Shown piece after piece: positions 1-9,140 of a DNA stretch of 64,000 nt. The DNA is from Shimia sediminis (GTDB lineage Bacteria; Pseudomonadota; Alphaproteobacteria; Rhodobacterales; Rhodobacteraceae). Position numbers and translations under genes: made by a program. A model generated the notes under the pieces. It saw only the letters and a list, made by a program, of their open reading frames with translations. It made no database searches and was not told the DNA's origin. How positions within the stretch are numbered: the first letter of the stretch is position 1; every line of letters begins with the position of its first letter. The stretch is taken from contig NZ_RYZK01000016.1 of assembly GCF_003990645.1 (NCBI RefSeq), positions 1 through 64,000 of the forward strand, given 5' to 3'.

Positions 1-1
1 C

Positions 2-64
2 CGTCACACGGGCAGCTTGAAATACAGGTATCAGGATTTCTCCTTGGTAGCGCTGTTAAGGTGA
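2..64 (+). CDS. 3' end of an upstream gene (partial)
   Basis: Frame 2 is open from the window edge to a TGA at 62-64, giving about 20 residues that end in LVALLR. This TGA overlaps the GTG start of the next gene as GTGA, the usual geometry of translationally coupled genes. Too little remains to name a family. If the island is of the MORC/Z1/DUF4420 type, this could be the end of the Z1-domain helicase or another island component, which is inference only. Confidence 0.35.
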   Translation, partial: RHTGSLKYRYQDFSLVALLR

Positions 65-1116
65 CAACACCAATACTATTCGCAAGAAGGCTCATGACGA
101 CCACAGACGATATAGCGAACTCGTTCAGTGAACTGACGAACGCAACAAGCCAGCCCGGAGTCGGCTCAATTCTTGCCGCTGAAATACGAGTTGACTTGCC
201 CTCGTGGGCGATTGGCACGGATGATTGTGGGAATGTTTGTTTGTTGGTTACGACGCTGTTTAAACAAAGCAAAAAGCCCCCTTCGATAATGCTGCAAAAC
301 TTGGAAATTCAATTCCAGATCAAGTGCGTTGTCGAAAGAGCATCAGGTAAGAGCGAAACTAACGAATTCACTGTGATACGGCTGACCTCCAACCGAACTG
401 AGGACAGGCGCATTTTCTTTTCCGTCTGCGGGAGCTTGATTGACTATGTTGGGGATCAACCAAATGAATCTTTTCTCAAAAAGTCCATAATTAGATTAGC
501 AAACCTATTCCGAAAATTGCTTCTTCCACCAAGAAGTTCCGACATTGGACTGTTCGGAGAGCTGATTTACATATTCTGCGCAAGCAACCCTGCGTCTGCT
601 GTATCGGCCTGGCGAAATAGCGAGAGCGATAAGTTCGACTTTTGGACACCTGACTTAAGGATTGAAGTCAAGGCAACAACTCTTAGACAGCGACGACATG
701 AGTTTTCGTATGAACAGTGCAACTTTCCCATAGATCAAAAAGGTTTCGTCGCTTCAATTTTACTGGATGAAAGTAGTAGGGGGTCATCCCTACTGGATCT
801 TCAGGAGTTACTCGAAAACCAGTTAGCGGGGGATCTAGAAAGTACATTTAAACTAAGATCTGTGATTTCAGAAACAATTGGAAACCTCGACTCCGAAATG
901 CCCATGAGAAGGTTTGACTTTGAGACGGCTGTTAACTCGCTGTTAGTTTTTGACCTAACTGAAATTCCAGCTGTTAGGGGGGATCTGGAACCCGGAGTTA
1001 GCGGTTTACGCTTCAATTCGGATCTTGAGCATTGCCAGCCAATAAACTTGAAGGCTGAAGTACGCCGATTTCCAGAGTTATCAGAATATTTTCCGAGTCC
1101 AAATTTTAAAAAGTGA
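61..1116 (+). CDS. PD-(D/E)xK motif protein, DUF4420-like, probable defence-island nuclease
   Basis: This 351-residue protein has the layout of the DUF4420 (PD-(D/E)xK) family. A GLFGEL motif at about residues 163-168 supplies an early Glu. Then D193 in KFDF and the IEVKATT box at 201-207 (E202, K204) give the D...ExK nuclease signature, followed by the HEFSYEQ segment typical of the family. Related proteins are known from restriction-modification islands that also encode MORC/MutL-type ATPases, Z1 helicases and AIPR proteins. The GTG start is chosen because it overlaps the upstream stop as GTGA; an ATG at 94 with a weak AAGAAGG is the alternative. The gene is visibly AT-richer than everything to its right, suggesting horizontal transfer. 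Its neighbours to the left lie outside the window, so the system type cannot be confirmed here. Confidence 0.72.
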   Translation: MTTPILFARRLMTTTDDIANSFSELTNATSQPGVGSILAAEIRVDLPSWAIGTDDCGNVCLLVTTLFKQSKKPPSIMLQNLEIQFQIKCVVERASGKSETNEFTVIRLTSNRTEDRRIFFSVCGSLIDYVGDQPNESFLKKSIIRLANLFRKLLLPPRSSDIGLFGELIYIFCASNPASAVSAWRNSESDKFDFWTPDLRIEVKATTLRQRRHEFSYEQCNFPIDQKGFVASILLDESSRGSSLLDLQELLENQLAGDLESTFKLRSVISETIGNLDSEMPMRRFDFETAVNSLLVFDLTEIPAVRGDLEPGVSGLRFNSDLEHCQPINLKAEVRRFPELSEYFPSPNFKK

Positions 1117-1329
1117 CTTGCGGTTGGTGACCTGAACTACTGTGTCCCATACAGTGCTGTAACCTATTGAACCGTATAGCCCCGTTCATGCCCGCTGTGT
1201 CCCAGTGACATCGTTGTTTGTGAACGATTTTCTGGGTTTTCTCGGAAAACTGCCGGGGTCGCCAAACCGCACGTTTGCCGCCAGCCAGCCTTCAATCATA
1301 CTCAGGTTCAGCGGCCGATCTAAAGAGCG

Positions 1330-2820
1330 CTACTTTTCCGCATGGCGCGCTTGCACGGCATCATCAATAGCAACCTCTTCCGGCTCCTCAACCAACTCGG
1401 CGTCAATTGCGTCTTCGACCTCGTCTTCGTCGCTTTTGTCCTCTAGCGCACCAACGATCAGCGGCAGCATTTCAACACCCGTGGGGCTTGAAATCTCGGC
1501 TTCTGGCGGGGCCGTCCAGCTCAGAGTGTCAAAGCTCTGGCAATTGTCACAGACCGGCGTCCAATCAGCGTGAATGTTGTGGCAATTGTCGCAGACCCAC
1601 TGCGCCCCACGCGGGGCCGTGAGCGCTTTGGCAAGCCATCCTTTCACAACCGCATCCGAGGACCCTTCGCCCCGTTCAATGGCCGCCATGATGGTAAGAG
1701 ACCGCGCCGTCGGCTCGGCTTCGAACAGGTCGCCCAGTGCGCGCCGTGCCTCGGGGAAATCTTCTGCCGCGATCTGCAGCTCGGCCATAACCATTTTTGT
1801 CTCGGCGTGATCCTGTGTGCTCTTGGTCAGCGTGCGGAACCGCTTGATCCTCGCTTGTGCCGTTTCCTCGGGCTCGATCTGTGCAAAAGCCGCTGCAAGG
1901 TCCGGGTGCGGATGCGCCTCCCATGCCTTTTTCAGAACTCTTGTCGCGTAGCGCTTCTTATCTTGGTCAAGATACCCGCGTGCCGCCATCACAGCTGCAG
2001 GAATCAGATCGGGGGACAGGCGGTTCGCCTCAATCGCGGCCTCACGCGCCTCGATCGGCTTGGACTCATCCAGAATGTCATTGGCTTCCGACAACGCCAG
2101 AACCGCGTCGCGGCGGCGGTGCACGTCACGGGGCAAACTGCCTGTGCGCAGCTTGGCATTCAGCGTCGTGCGTGCACCGGTCCAGTCACCGGTTTCAGCC
2201 TGCAGTTTCAGCAGAACATCCTGGGTTTCTTCATGCCGAGGCTTGAGCGCAAAGGCCGTTTCCGCCAGTTTCAGCGCGGTTTCGGTTTGACCTTCTTCCA
2301 GCTTCTGACGCATCAGGCCACGCACCCCAACGAACCGGGTTGCGTCATCTCCGAGCAATTGCTTGTAGACTTCGGTCGCCTTGCGTTTGTCACCGGACAT
2401 TTCCGCAGCCTGCGCCGTCAGCAGGTTCGTCAACTCGGGCTTCTTCAGAAACTTTTCAGCCTTGCGCGCCTTGTCCATCGCCGCGCGCCCCTCACCGGAC
2501 GCCAGGGCCATCAATCCTTCGGACAAGGCCTGATAGCCTTTTTTCTCTCGATTCCGGTCAAAATACCGGCTCAACGCGGTTTCATCGCCGTTCAGAAACT
2601 TGAGAACAGCCACCAAAAGCGCGACCAGCTTGAGCGCCAGCCAGACCAAAACGACCAACGAGATCAGAGCAATCACCGTCTGAAGCGGCCCAAACGTGTA
2701 TTCAACCCCGGCAACGGTGACCATCACGCCACCTTCGCTCTCCATCAGATAGCCTGCGCCATAGGTCAGCCCGGCAATCGCGGCGACAAAAAGCAGAATT
2801 TTAATCAATGACCAAAGCAT
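1330..2820 (-). CDS. HemY-like membrane protein with TPRs and a C-terminal zinc-ribbon
   Basis: A 496-residue protein with two N-terminal membrane segments (about 1-27 and 43-72) matching the HemY N-terminal domain, then a long helical TPR-rich region. A four-cysteine rubredoxin-like ribbon follows (C410, C413, C424, C427), then a very acidic tail of about 60 residues. The family name comes from gene neighbourhood; these are not protoporphyrinogen oxidases. The ribbon after TPRs recalls the layout of LapB/YciM. It starts 10 bases after the Mic60 stop, in an order hemD, mic60, hemY-like known in alphaproteobacteria, so a role at the cytoplasmic membrane together with Mic60 or tetrapyrrole synthesis is likely. 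The exact function is unknown. Confidence 0.85.
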   Translation of the reverse strand: MLWSLIKILLFVAAIAGLTYGAGYLMESEGGVMVTVAGVEYTFGPLQTVIALISLVVLVWLALKLVALLVAVLKFLNGDETALSRYFDRNREKKGYQALSEGLMALASGEGRAAMDKARKAEKFLKKPELTNLLTAQAAEMSGDKRKATEVYKQLLGDDATRFVGVRGLMRQKLEEGQTETALKLAETAFALKPRHEETQDVLLKLQAETGDWTGARTTLNAKLRTGSLPRDVHRRRDAVLALSEANDILDESKPIEAREAAIEANRLSPDLIPAAVMAARGYLDQDKKRYATRVLKKAWEAHPHPDLAAAFAQIEPEETAQARIKRFRTLTKSTQDHAETKMVMAELQIAAEDFPEARRALGDLFEAEPTARSLTIMAAIERGEGSSDAVVKGWLAKALTAPRGAQWVCDNCHNIHADWTPVCDNCQSFDTLSWTAPPEAEISSPTGVEMLPLIVGALEDKSDEDEVEDAIDAELVEEPEEVAIDDAVQARHAEK

Positions 2821-2830
2821 GAATGACCCT

Positions 2831-4057
2831 TCAGTTGGAATTTAGGCCTTGGGCCAATTGTTCGACAGCCTGCGTCGCCGCGAGCCTGGTTTCCGCCATC
2901 GCGCGCCAATCCGCCATCAGCGCCTGCGAGGTCTCTGGCAGCATCGACACTTCATCAAGCGCCGCAGCCAGCCGCCCTTCGCGCAATGCAGCCTCAGCCC
3001 GGGACAGAACGGCATCCGCGTCAGCGCCTTCTTTTGGCTCAGTCGAGCGTGCGCCAAGTTGTGATTTCAGGAAATGTGAAATCCTGTTGCCGCCGTCACC
3101 TTCCTGTTTTCTTGCATCTGCCAGCGCCGCGCGCGCGTAATCCGGGAATGCCTCAACCAACGCGATGTTGGTGGGCACCCCGTCATCGGCGTGCTGCGAA
3201 AGCGCTGCTGGGATCGCAACACCTGACACGCTGGCAAGCTCGGTCAGCGCCCGACGATAGGGCGCGCCGGAATCGACTGCCGACACCACGCGGGTCAATG
3301 CGGCCTGCGCCATTGTTTCCTGAGCAGTGCGCGCCGAGGTTTGCTTGAGGCTTTCGGCTTCTTTCAGTTGGTCGGCAACCATGGCCCGCAGCTGTTCAAC
3401 TTCACGCTCATAGGCTTCAATTGCTGCAGACGACGCCCCTTCGGTCATCGGGCGTTTTTCAGCCTCGACAATCCGCCCCTCAAGGGTTTGCGTCTTGGTG
3501 CCCAGCGCCTCCAGCCTTTCGGAAAGCGCGGCCAGACGGGCGTTTGCCTCATCAACACCTGCAACACCTGCGTTTGCCTGGTTTGCGGTTTCGGCAATTT
3601 TGTCCTGGTTTGATTGCAGCAGTTTCAAGAGATCCTGCTGATCTTCCAGCTTGCGGGTCAGCTCGGCAATCTGCTCGCTGGATTGCTGGCCAAACAGGAT
3701 ACCCTGAGACCCCAGATAACTGGCGGCCCCAAACCCAATCGCTGCGGCAACCACACCGCCCAATATCATAGGAGTCGCACCTGACCGATGCTTCTGTTGG
3801 GCTTCGGGTTCTGGTTGGGGCGCCTCTTCTGTCTCGGCCGCAGCGTCTTCCGGATCCTGGGTCAGGGCTTCTTCTTCCGGGTTCTCCAATTCGACGGCCT
3901 CATCCTGGGGGACATCTTCGGGACCATCTGGCTTCTCCGAAGCCTCCTCAACCTCGGCAGTCACATCATTGGCTTCGGCCTCTGCATTGTCTTCTGGCAG
4001 AACCGTGTCATCTACCTGTGTGTCGTCCGGTTTGTCGGTTGTTTTTGACCTAGCCAC
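2831..4057 (-). CDS. Mic60/mitofilin-like membrane protein (COG4223 family)
   Basis: A 408-residue protein with the typical alphaproteobacterial Mic60 plan. It has an acidic, Glu/Pro-rich cytoplasmic N-terminus (1-90), one membrane helix rich in Gly and Ala (about 96-118), a coiled coil (about 125-250) and a C-terminal mitofilin-like helical domain ending in LNSN. Bacterial Mic60 bends membranes and is the ancestor of the mitochondrial cristae-junction protein. It is often encoded between hemD and the HemY-like gene, as here. Start ATG at 4057; an 82-base gap separates it from the hemD stop. In phototrophic relatives it shapes intracytoplasmic membranes. Whether this organism makes such membranes cannot be seen in the window. 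Confidence 0.8.
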   Translation of the reverse strand: MARSKTTDKPDDTQVDDTVLPEDNAEAEANDVTAEVEEASEKPDGPEDVPQDEAVELENPEEEALTQDPEDAAAETEEAPQPEPEAQQKHRSGATPMILGGVVAAAIGFGAASYLGSQGILFGQQSSEQIAELTRKLEDQQDLLKLLQSNQDKIAETANQANAGVAGVDEANARLAALSERLEALGTKTQTLEGRIVEAEKRPMTEGASSAAIEAYEREVEQLRAMVADQLKEAESLKQTSARTAQETMAQAALTRVVSAVDSGAPYRRALTELASVSGVAIPAALSQHADDGVPTNIALVEAFPDYARAALADARKQEGDGGNRISHFLKSQLGARSTEPKEGADADAVLSRAEAALREGRLAAALDEVSMLPETSQALMADWRAMAETRLAATQAVEQLAQGLNSN

Positions 4058-4139
4058 CCGCTGTCACCCTTTCGAATCCAAATTCATTCTGCAAATGCAC
4101 ACAACAAACCTATGAAGAGTTTCAATTATGCTCAATGGT

Positions 4140-4826
4140 TCATAAGCCTTTTGCCATCTGCTTTATCGCCGCAACCATCGACGCCGCATTGGGCGCATCG
4201 GCAATGACCAGCTGGCTTGGGCTCAAAGCTGTTGCTTCGCCCGCCACTGCATCGCTCATCGCAACCACGCAAATCGGCGCCGGAAACGGTCCCTGTTGAA
4301 CAACCTGCGCCGCGCTTCTGGGGGAAAAAAGGGGAAGAATAATCGGGTTTTCCCTATTCAAAGCGCTTTTTGCATCATGGTTCAGCATTTCGCTAACCTG
4401 CCGATAGGCAACCACTTCTTGCACATCGATCCCTTCGGCCTGCAATCTCGTTGCCAGGTTTCCGCGCGCATAGGCCCCGCGAAAGTGGACCAGAGGACCC
4501 TCTGGGCGGTCGGCCAGAATCCGCCGGAACAGTGCTTCGGCATCACCGCTGGCAGAACATGCCTGCCACCCCTTTTCAATGGCGGCCTGCATGGTCACAT
4601 CACCAACACACCAACACGGGATGGGTTTGCCCTCAACCGCCCGCACCCCGTTGCGAGAGGTGAATATGGCACCTTTGAGCGCATGTGGCACATCAAAGTC
4701 CATCGCCTCGATGGATTGAACCGGCGAGATCACAACACGCACGTCCAGCCCTTGCAGGTCTTTCGCAAACCTTTCAGAGGCAGCCAATGGCCGCGTCAGC
4801 AAAACGATGGGGTTTTCACGTGTCAT
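4140..4826 (-). CDS. hemD: Uroporphyrinogen-III synthase
   Basis: A 228-residue protein of the HemD fold (two alternating alpha/beta domains). It closes hydroxymethylbilane to uroporphyrinogen III with inversion of ring D. The N-terminal LLTRP motif, the FTSRNGV segment in the first domain and the SPRSA segment in the second are characteristic. The reading frame is open further upstream, but the ATG at 4826 gives the family length and the usual start (MTRENPIVLLTRP). An in-frame ATG 15 bases earlier (MLAVP) is possible. It is divergent from tsaD with 74 bases between starts and heads a leftward block with the Mic60 and HemY-like genes. hemC is not nearby. Confidence 0.87.
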   Translation of the reverse strand: MTRENPIVLLTRPLAASERFAKDLQGLDVRVVISPVQSIEAMDFDVPHALKGAIFTSRNGVRAVEGKPIPCWCVGDVTMQAAIEKGWQACSASGDAEALFRRILADRPEGPLVHFRGAYARGNLATRLQAEGIDVQEVVAYRQVSEMLNHDAKSALNRENPIILPLFSPRSAAQVVQQGPFPAPICVVAMSDAVAGEATALSPSQLVIADAPNAASMVAAIKQMAKGL

Positions 4827-4900
4827 AGGCACGGCCAGCATTGTTCCCGGGCACCTTTCGGTGTTACCTGCCATTGACCAGACACGCAACGGCGATGGGC

Positions 4901-5998
4901 ATGACACAGGACCTAACCATTCTCGGACTGGAAAGCAGCTGCGACGACACAGCCGCAGCCATCGTGCGCCAACGCCGGGGTGCTGCGCCCGAAATTCTGG
5001 CGTCAATCGTGCATGGCCAATCGGACCTGCATGCCGCATTTGGCGGCGTTGTGCCGGAAATTGCCGCGCGCGCCCACGCCGAAAAACTCGACATCTGCGT
5101 GGAAGAGGCCCTGGCAACCTCCAACCTGACCCTCAAGGACATCGACGCCGTGGCTGTCACCGCCGGCCCCGGCCTCATTGGCGGGGTTCTGTCTGGCGTG
5201 ATGTGCGCCAAGGGTCTGTCGGCAGGTCTTGGCGTGCCATTGGTTGGCGTCAATCACCTTGCCGGGCATGCGCTGACTCCTCGGTTGACGGACCAGGTGG
5301 CCTATCCCTACCTGATGCTGCTTGTCTCGGGCGGGCATTGTCAGTTTCTGATCGTGCGGGGGGCCGAAGATTTTTCGCGGCTTGGCGGCACAATCGACGA
5401 TGCGCCCGGTGAAGCTTTTGACAAGACCGCGCGGCTTTTGGGACTGGCTCAACCAGGCGGCCCGGCGGTACAGGCCGCCGCCGAACGCGGCGATGCCACC
5501 AGGTTTCGTTTTCCACGTCCCCTTCTGGATCGGCCTGACTGTGACATGTCCTTTTCCGGCCTCAAAACCGCACTCTTGCGGGCCCGCGATGCGGTGATCG
5601 CCGAAAAGTCAGGCCTGACAGAGCAAGATCGCGCAGATCTTTGCGCCGGGTTTCAGGCCGCTATTGTCGACGTTCTGGCCGAAAAAACGCGTCGGGCGCT
5701 GGCACTTTATCTGGACGAAAACCCATCAGCACCCATGCTTGCCGTTGCAGGCGGTGTTGCCGCAAATACGGCCATTCGGGCAAGGTTAGAGACTGTTTGT
5801 GCAGAACTCGATGTCACGTTCACCGCGCCTCCGCTGTCCCTTTGCACCGACAATGCAGCCATGATCGCCTATGCCGGACTCGAGAGATTTCAGACCGGCG
5901 CCCGAGACGACATGACCCTTGCAGCGCGTCCGCGCTGGCCCCTGGACAAAGCTGCCCCCGCCATGTTGGGCAGTGGCAAAAAGGGGGCCAAGGCATGA
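4901..5998 (+). CDS. tsaD: tRNA N6-adenosine threonylcarbamoyltransferase TsaD
   Basis: A 365-residue Kae1/TsaD ATPase of the ASKHA fold. It transfers threonylcarbamoyl from threonylcarbamoyl-AMP to A37 of ANN-decoding tRNAs, together with TsaB and TsaE; a tsaE gene lies at 40.2 kb. Visible motifs are GLESSCDDT near residue 9, the metal ligands H119 and H123 in NHLAGH, and SGGH. The ATG at 4901 is chosen over upstream in-frame ATGs because it places the [11 protein letters not shown] strand at the usual distance from the N-terminus. Its TGA overlaps the gpsA start as ATGA, so the two are translationally coupled. Confidence 0.96.
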   Translation: MTQDLTILGLESSCDDTAAAIVRQRRGAAPEILASIVHGQSDLHAAFGGVVPEIAARAHAEKLDICVEEALATSNLTLKDIDAVAVTAGPGLIGGVLSGVMCAKGLSAGLGVPLVGVNHLAGHALTPRLTDQVAYPYLMLLVSGGHCQFLIVRGAEDFSRLGGTIDDAPGEAFDKTARLLGLAQPGGPAVQAAAERGDATRFRFPRPLLDRPDCDMSFSGLKTALLRARDAVIAEKSGLTEQDRADLCAGFQAAIVDVLAEKTRRALALYLDENPSAPMLAVAGGVAANTAIRARLETVCAELDVTFTAPPLSLCTDNAAMIAYAGLERFQTGARDDMTLAARPRWPLDKAAPAMLGSGKKGAKA

Positions 5999-6954
5999 GC
6001 ATCAGCGTCTTGGGCGCGGGCGCGTTTGGCACCGCATTGGCCATTTCCCTGGCCCGCTCCGGGGCCGACATTACCCTGTGGGCACGCAATCCGGACCACG
6101 CGGCGGCAATGCAATCCGCGCGCATGAACGTCCCCCGCCTGCCCGGGGTCACCCTACCCGACACCGTCACCGTGACGTCCAGCATGTCGCGCGCTCTGGC
6201 TGACATCATGCTCATCGCCGTGCCCATGCAGCGTATGCGCGGGCTTTTGGAAACGGCTTCCGAACTGAATGGCAGGCTCCTCGTCGCCTGTTGCAAAGGT
6301 GTTGAGCTTGCAACCGAACTCGGTCCCGTTGCGGTGATCCGTGATTGTGATCCCGAGGCGACGCCGGCCATTCTTACCGGTCCCAGCTTTGCTGCCGATA
6401 TTGCCCGCGGTCTGCCAACCGCCCTGACCCTTGCCATCGAGAGTGAGGCCGCCGGTCGCGCGCTTCAGACCCGGTTGACGACGCCCAACATCCGGATCTA
6501 CCGAACCACTGACACGATCGGCGCAGAGCTGGGCGGGGCCCTGAAAAACGTCATGGCAATTGCCTGTGGTGCTGCGATGGGCGCGGGTCTTGGTGAAAGC
6601 GCACGTGCTGCCCTCATGACACGCGGCTACGCCGAAATGCAGCGCATGGCCCAGGCGCTTGGCGCCAATCCCGAAACGCTTGCAGGGCTGTCCGGATTTG
6701 GCGATCTTACCCTGACGTGCACCTCGGATCAGTCCAGAAACTACCGTTTTGGGCTGAGTTTGGGTCGAAATGACGCTTTTGACGCCTCCATCACGGTCGA
6801 GGGCGCCGCCACTGCGAGGGCGGTTCAGGGGCGTGCACGTCACATGAATATCGACATGCCGATCACGGACGCTGTTGTCGGCCTGATCGACCACGATCTG
6901 AAAATCTCACAGGCCATGGAGATGTTACTCTCCCGCCCACCCAAGGAGGAATGA
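5995..6954 (+). CDS. gpsA: Glycerol-3-phosphate dehydrogenase [NAD(P)+]
   Basis: A 319-residue NAD(P)-dependent enzyme that makes sn-glycerol 3-phosphate from dihydroxyacetone phosphate for phospholipid synthesis. The N-terminal Rossmann motif GAGAFGTA begins at residue 7. GPSFA and the catalytic-lysine segment [12 protein letters not shown] are present, and the C-terminal helical domain contains GFGDLTLTC. Start ATG 5995 overlaps the tsaD stop; the stop is followed after one base by the YciI-family gene, which has an AAGGAGG site inside the gpsA end. The tsaD-gpsA-yciI-EVE order forms a tight operon. Confidence 0.96.
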   Translation: MSISVLGAGAFGTALAISLARSGADITLWARNPDHAAAMQSARMNVPRLPGVTLPDTVTVTSSMSRALADIMLIAVPMQRMRGLLETASELNGRLLVACCKGVELATELGPVAVIRDCDPEATPAILTGPSFAADIARGLPTALTLAIESEAAGRALQTRLTTPNIRIYRTTDTIGAELGGALKNVMAIACGAAMGAGLGESARAALMTRGYAEMQRMAQALGANPETLAGLSGFGDLTLTCTSDQSRNYRFGLSLGRNDAFDASITVEGAATARAVQGRARHMNIDMPITDAVVGLIDHDLKISQAMEMLLSRPPKEE

Positions 6955-6955
6955 C

Positions 6956-7225
6956 ATGAAAATCGCCCTGATCGCCAAAGACAAACCAGGCGCACTGGAC
7001 ATCCGCAAGGCCAACCGGGATGCCCACGTAGCCTATCTGAAATCGACCGATGCTGTCGAAATGGCCGGGCCATTTCTGGATGAAAACGGCGAGATGTGCG
7101 GCTCACTCATTATCCTGAACATGGACATGACCGAGGCCAAAGCCTGGGCCGCAAACGATCCCTACAAAAAGGCCGATCTGTTTCAGAGCGTGGAATTGAT
7201 TGCCTGGAACAAGGTTCTGGGGTGA
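6956..7225 (+). CDS. YciI family protein
   Basis: An 89-residue protein with the YCII fold (ferredoxin-like alpha+beta). It has the conserved His in RDAHVAYL, the segment GPFLDENG, and the helix ending in ANDPY before the last strand. The His-Asp pair is thought to form the active site in this family. Substrates are mostly unknown; some members dehalogenate or act on small ring compounds. A strong AAGGAGG lies just upstream. The stop overlaps the next start as TGATG. It is carried along in an operon of housekeeping genes, which tells little about its substrate. Confidence 0.85.
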   Translation: MKIALIAKDKPGALDIRKANRDAHVAYLKSTDAVEMAGPFLDENGEMCGSLIILNMDMTEAKAWAANDPYKKADLFQSVELIAWNKVLG

Positions 7226-7638
7226 TGCGCTATTGGCTGTTCAAATCCGAACCCAACACCTGGAGCTGGCAAAACCAACTGGACAAAGGTGATGCCGGTG
7301 AAGAATGGGATGGGGTGCGCAACTACCAGGCGCGCAACTTTATGCGCGACATGGAAATCGGCGATCGTGGATTCTTCTATCACTCGATGAAAGAAAAATC
7401 CGTTGTTGGCATTATCGAGGTAATCGCCCTGGCGCATCCGGATTCCACCACAGACGACGACCGCTGGGAATGCGTGGACATCAAGGCCGTCGAAACGGTT
7501 CCCACGCCTGTGTCATTGGATCAGATCAAATCGGACCCAAGGTTGGCTGACATGGTGCTCGTCAAGAACTCGCGCCTGTCCGTGCAACCGGTCACCGCGG
7601 ATGAATGGAACATCATCTGCGCGCTGGGTGGGCTGTAG
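7225..7638 (+). CDS. EVE domain protein
   Basis: A 137-residue single EVE (PUA-like) domain protein. The N-terminus MRYWLFKSEP, the segment WDGVRNYQARNFMR and the strand FFYHS are close to the bacterial and eukaryotic THYN1-like group. EVE domains bind modified bases in DNA or RNA through an aromatic cage. The cellular target of this stand-alone group is not established. Start ATG 7225 shares a base with the TGA of the YciI gene (TGATG), so translation is coupled. The gene ends the tsaD operon; the next gene begins 52 bases on with its own AGGAGG. Confidence 0.9.
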   Translation: MRYWLFKSEPNTWSWQNQLDKGDAGEEWDGVRNYQARNFMRDMEIGDRGFFYHSMKEKSVVGIIEVIALAHPDSTTDDDRWECVDIKAVETVPTPVSLDQIKSDPRLADMVLVKNSRLSVQPVTADEWNIICALGGL

Positions 7639-7690
7639 GCAAATCCGATCTTCCTGTGCATAGTACTGAAAACTAGGACAGGAGGGACAC

Positions 7691-8083
7691 ATGGATTATC
7701 TGATCGTGATCGGGGCCGGACTGGCATCTTATGTATTTGGTGCCGTCTGGTACATGACGCTGGCCAGCAAATGGATGGCCGCCGCCGGGATTGAGGCCGA
7801 TGACAATGGACGGCCGCCGAACGCCGGGCCTACGCCCTATATCGTCGCTTTGGTTTGCGCCATCATCGTTGCCGGGATGATGCGCCACATCTTTTCCCTC
7901 AGCGGCATTGACACAATTGGCGCAGGTCTTGTGAGCGGATTTGGCGTTGGTCTGTTTCTCGTGACACCCTGGCTGGCGACAAACTATGTTTTTGCCGATC
8001 GGAGCCGCAAATTGATCCTGATCGACGGAGGCTTCGCGACCGGAGGCTGCACGATCATTGGCGTGGTTCTGACCGCAATCTGA
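7691..8083 (+). CDS. DUF1761 family small membrane protein
   Basis: A 130-residue protein with four predicted membrane segments (about 3-22, 48-66, 72-98 and 108-129). The FGAVWY motif in helix 1 and the TNYVFADRS loop before the last helix fit the DUF1761 family, whose function is unknown. A clear AGGAGGGACAC precedes the ATG. It converges on the TPM gene, whose stop codon begins at the next base, so a terminator between them is absent or lies inside coding sequence. Confidence 0.75.
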   Translation: MDYLIVIGAGLASYVFGAVWYMTLASKWMAAAGIEADDNGRPPNAGPTPYIVALVCAIIVAGMMRHIFSLSGIDTIGAGLVSGFGVGLFLVTPWLATNYVFADRSRKLILIDGGFATGGCTIIGVVLTAI

Positions 8084-9136
8084 TCACCAGCTTCCGCTGG
8101 CGCCGCCGCCGCTGGATGAGCCTCCTCCAAAGGAGGACCCAGACGAGGATGAGCTGGATGATTTCTTGGGGATCGTTCGTGTGGCTGACCAACGATCTCC
8201 GCAATTGTGGCAGTGGTAATCAATGCGTTTCAGACCGGTTGAGCTGGTTGTGGCGGACTGAAGTATCGTTGTGTCCCCTTCGACGGTTCGATACCCACAG
8301 GATCGGCACGCGCCATAGGGTGAAAACCAGGATTTATACCCTTCGACCGTGACGTGATCGCATTTGCCGCAAACCCAGACATCATAATCCACGCTCTTTA
8401 GCCGTTCTTCGGTGATCTCGCCCTTTTGGAGATGCTTGTCATCCCATTCTTCGTTCAGCCGTGTCATCTGGGATCCATCGCTGGGACACAAACGGGGCTT
8501 GTTGCGCTGCCACCTGCGTAAGGCGCGCACCGCCAGCGCGGCGACCGGGGCCAACAGCGCATAAATCCAATTCCCCACCCAATCCAGAAGCCGCTTGAGC
8601 GTGCCACCAATTTTTTGCGCAACGTTGGCGTCATACTCTCCCGGCCAGCTGCCGGTGATGTCCTTGATAACCGCATCCACGCCATGCTCAATCCCACCGA
8701 CAAAATCGTCCTTTTTAAAGCGCGGCGTAATGATCGTGTCGATGATGTTGCCCATGGGAACATTTTTTGAGGCCCCATAGCCTGACCCAACCTCAATCCG
8801 CATGCGCCGATCATCCACGGCGATCAACATCATCACGCCATCATTGCGCTCGGCGTTGCCAACGCCCCAATGGTTAAACAGCCCGGTTGCAAAAGGTTCG
8901 ATGTCCGCCGAATGGCCAAAATCACTCATCGAGTGAATGGTCACGACCGTAAACTCAATACCCTTCTTCTCGCGCAGCTCCACGAGCTTACCGCGAATGC
9001 GGTCTTCGTCTTCTGCCGGTAACAGCTCTGCAAAATCATTTACAAACAGCTCAGTATACGTCGGATACTGTTGGGCAGAGGCGCTGTAAAACACCGGAAA
9101 GATCAAAGCCAAAACGACGAAACGTAAGATGCGCAA
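8084..9136 (-). CDS. TPM domain protein with zinc ribbons and a Gly/Ser tail
   Basis: A 350-residue secreted or membrane-anchored protein. It has a signal peptide (about 1-21), then a TPM domain (about 25-165, with the FNHWGVG and GSGYGA segments). A hydrophobic anchor lies near 185-200. The cytoplasmic part has three CxxC ribbons (CGKC, CRSC, CHNC), then a Ser run and a FGGGSSSGGGASGSW tail typical of the YgcG/TPM family. Plant TPM proteins assist photosystem II repair; bacterial members are mostly uncharacterised. The start codon lies five bases beyond the hrcA-grpE terminator hairpin, and no free ribosome site is obvious outside that hairpin. Confidence 0.82.
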   Translation of the reverse strand: MRILRFVVLALIFPVFYSASAQQYPTYTELFVNDFAELLPAEDEDRIRGKLVELREKKGIEFTVVTIHSMSDFGHSADIEPFATGLFNHWGVGNAERNDGVMMLIAVDDRRMRIEVGSGYGASKNVPMGNIIDTIITPRFKKDDFVGGIEHGVDAVIKDITGSWPGEYDANVAQKIGGTLKRLLDWVGNWIYALLAPVAALAVRALRRWQRNKPRLCPSDGSQMTRLNEEWDDKHLQKGEITEERLKSVDYDVWVCGKCDHVTVEGYKSWFSPYGACRSCGYRTVEGDTTILQSATTSSTGLKRIDYHCHNCGDRWSATRTIPKKSSSSSSSGSSFGGGSSSGGGASGSW

Positions 9137-9140
9137 AACA

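Noticed and set aside
1140-1204. Direct repeat CTGTGTCCCA (1140-1149 and 1195-1204) as an attachment site of the left island
   Set aside because: Both copies are on the same side of the island gene, only 55 bp apart, with no integrase or tRNA; insufficient to call att sites.
1207-1329. Open frame after the HemY-like stop codon (MIEGWLAANVRFG on the minus strand)
   Set aside because: About 44 codons with no start signal and no recognisable family; perhaps a relic, but not supportable as a gene.
1330-2820. HemY-like protein as protoporphyrinogen oxidase
   Set aside because: It has TPRs and membrane helices, no FAD motif; HemJ at 20663 can perform that step.
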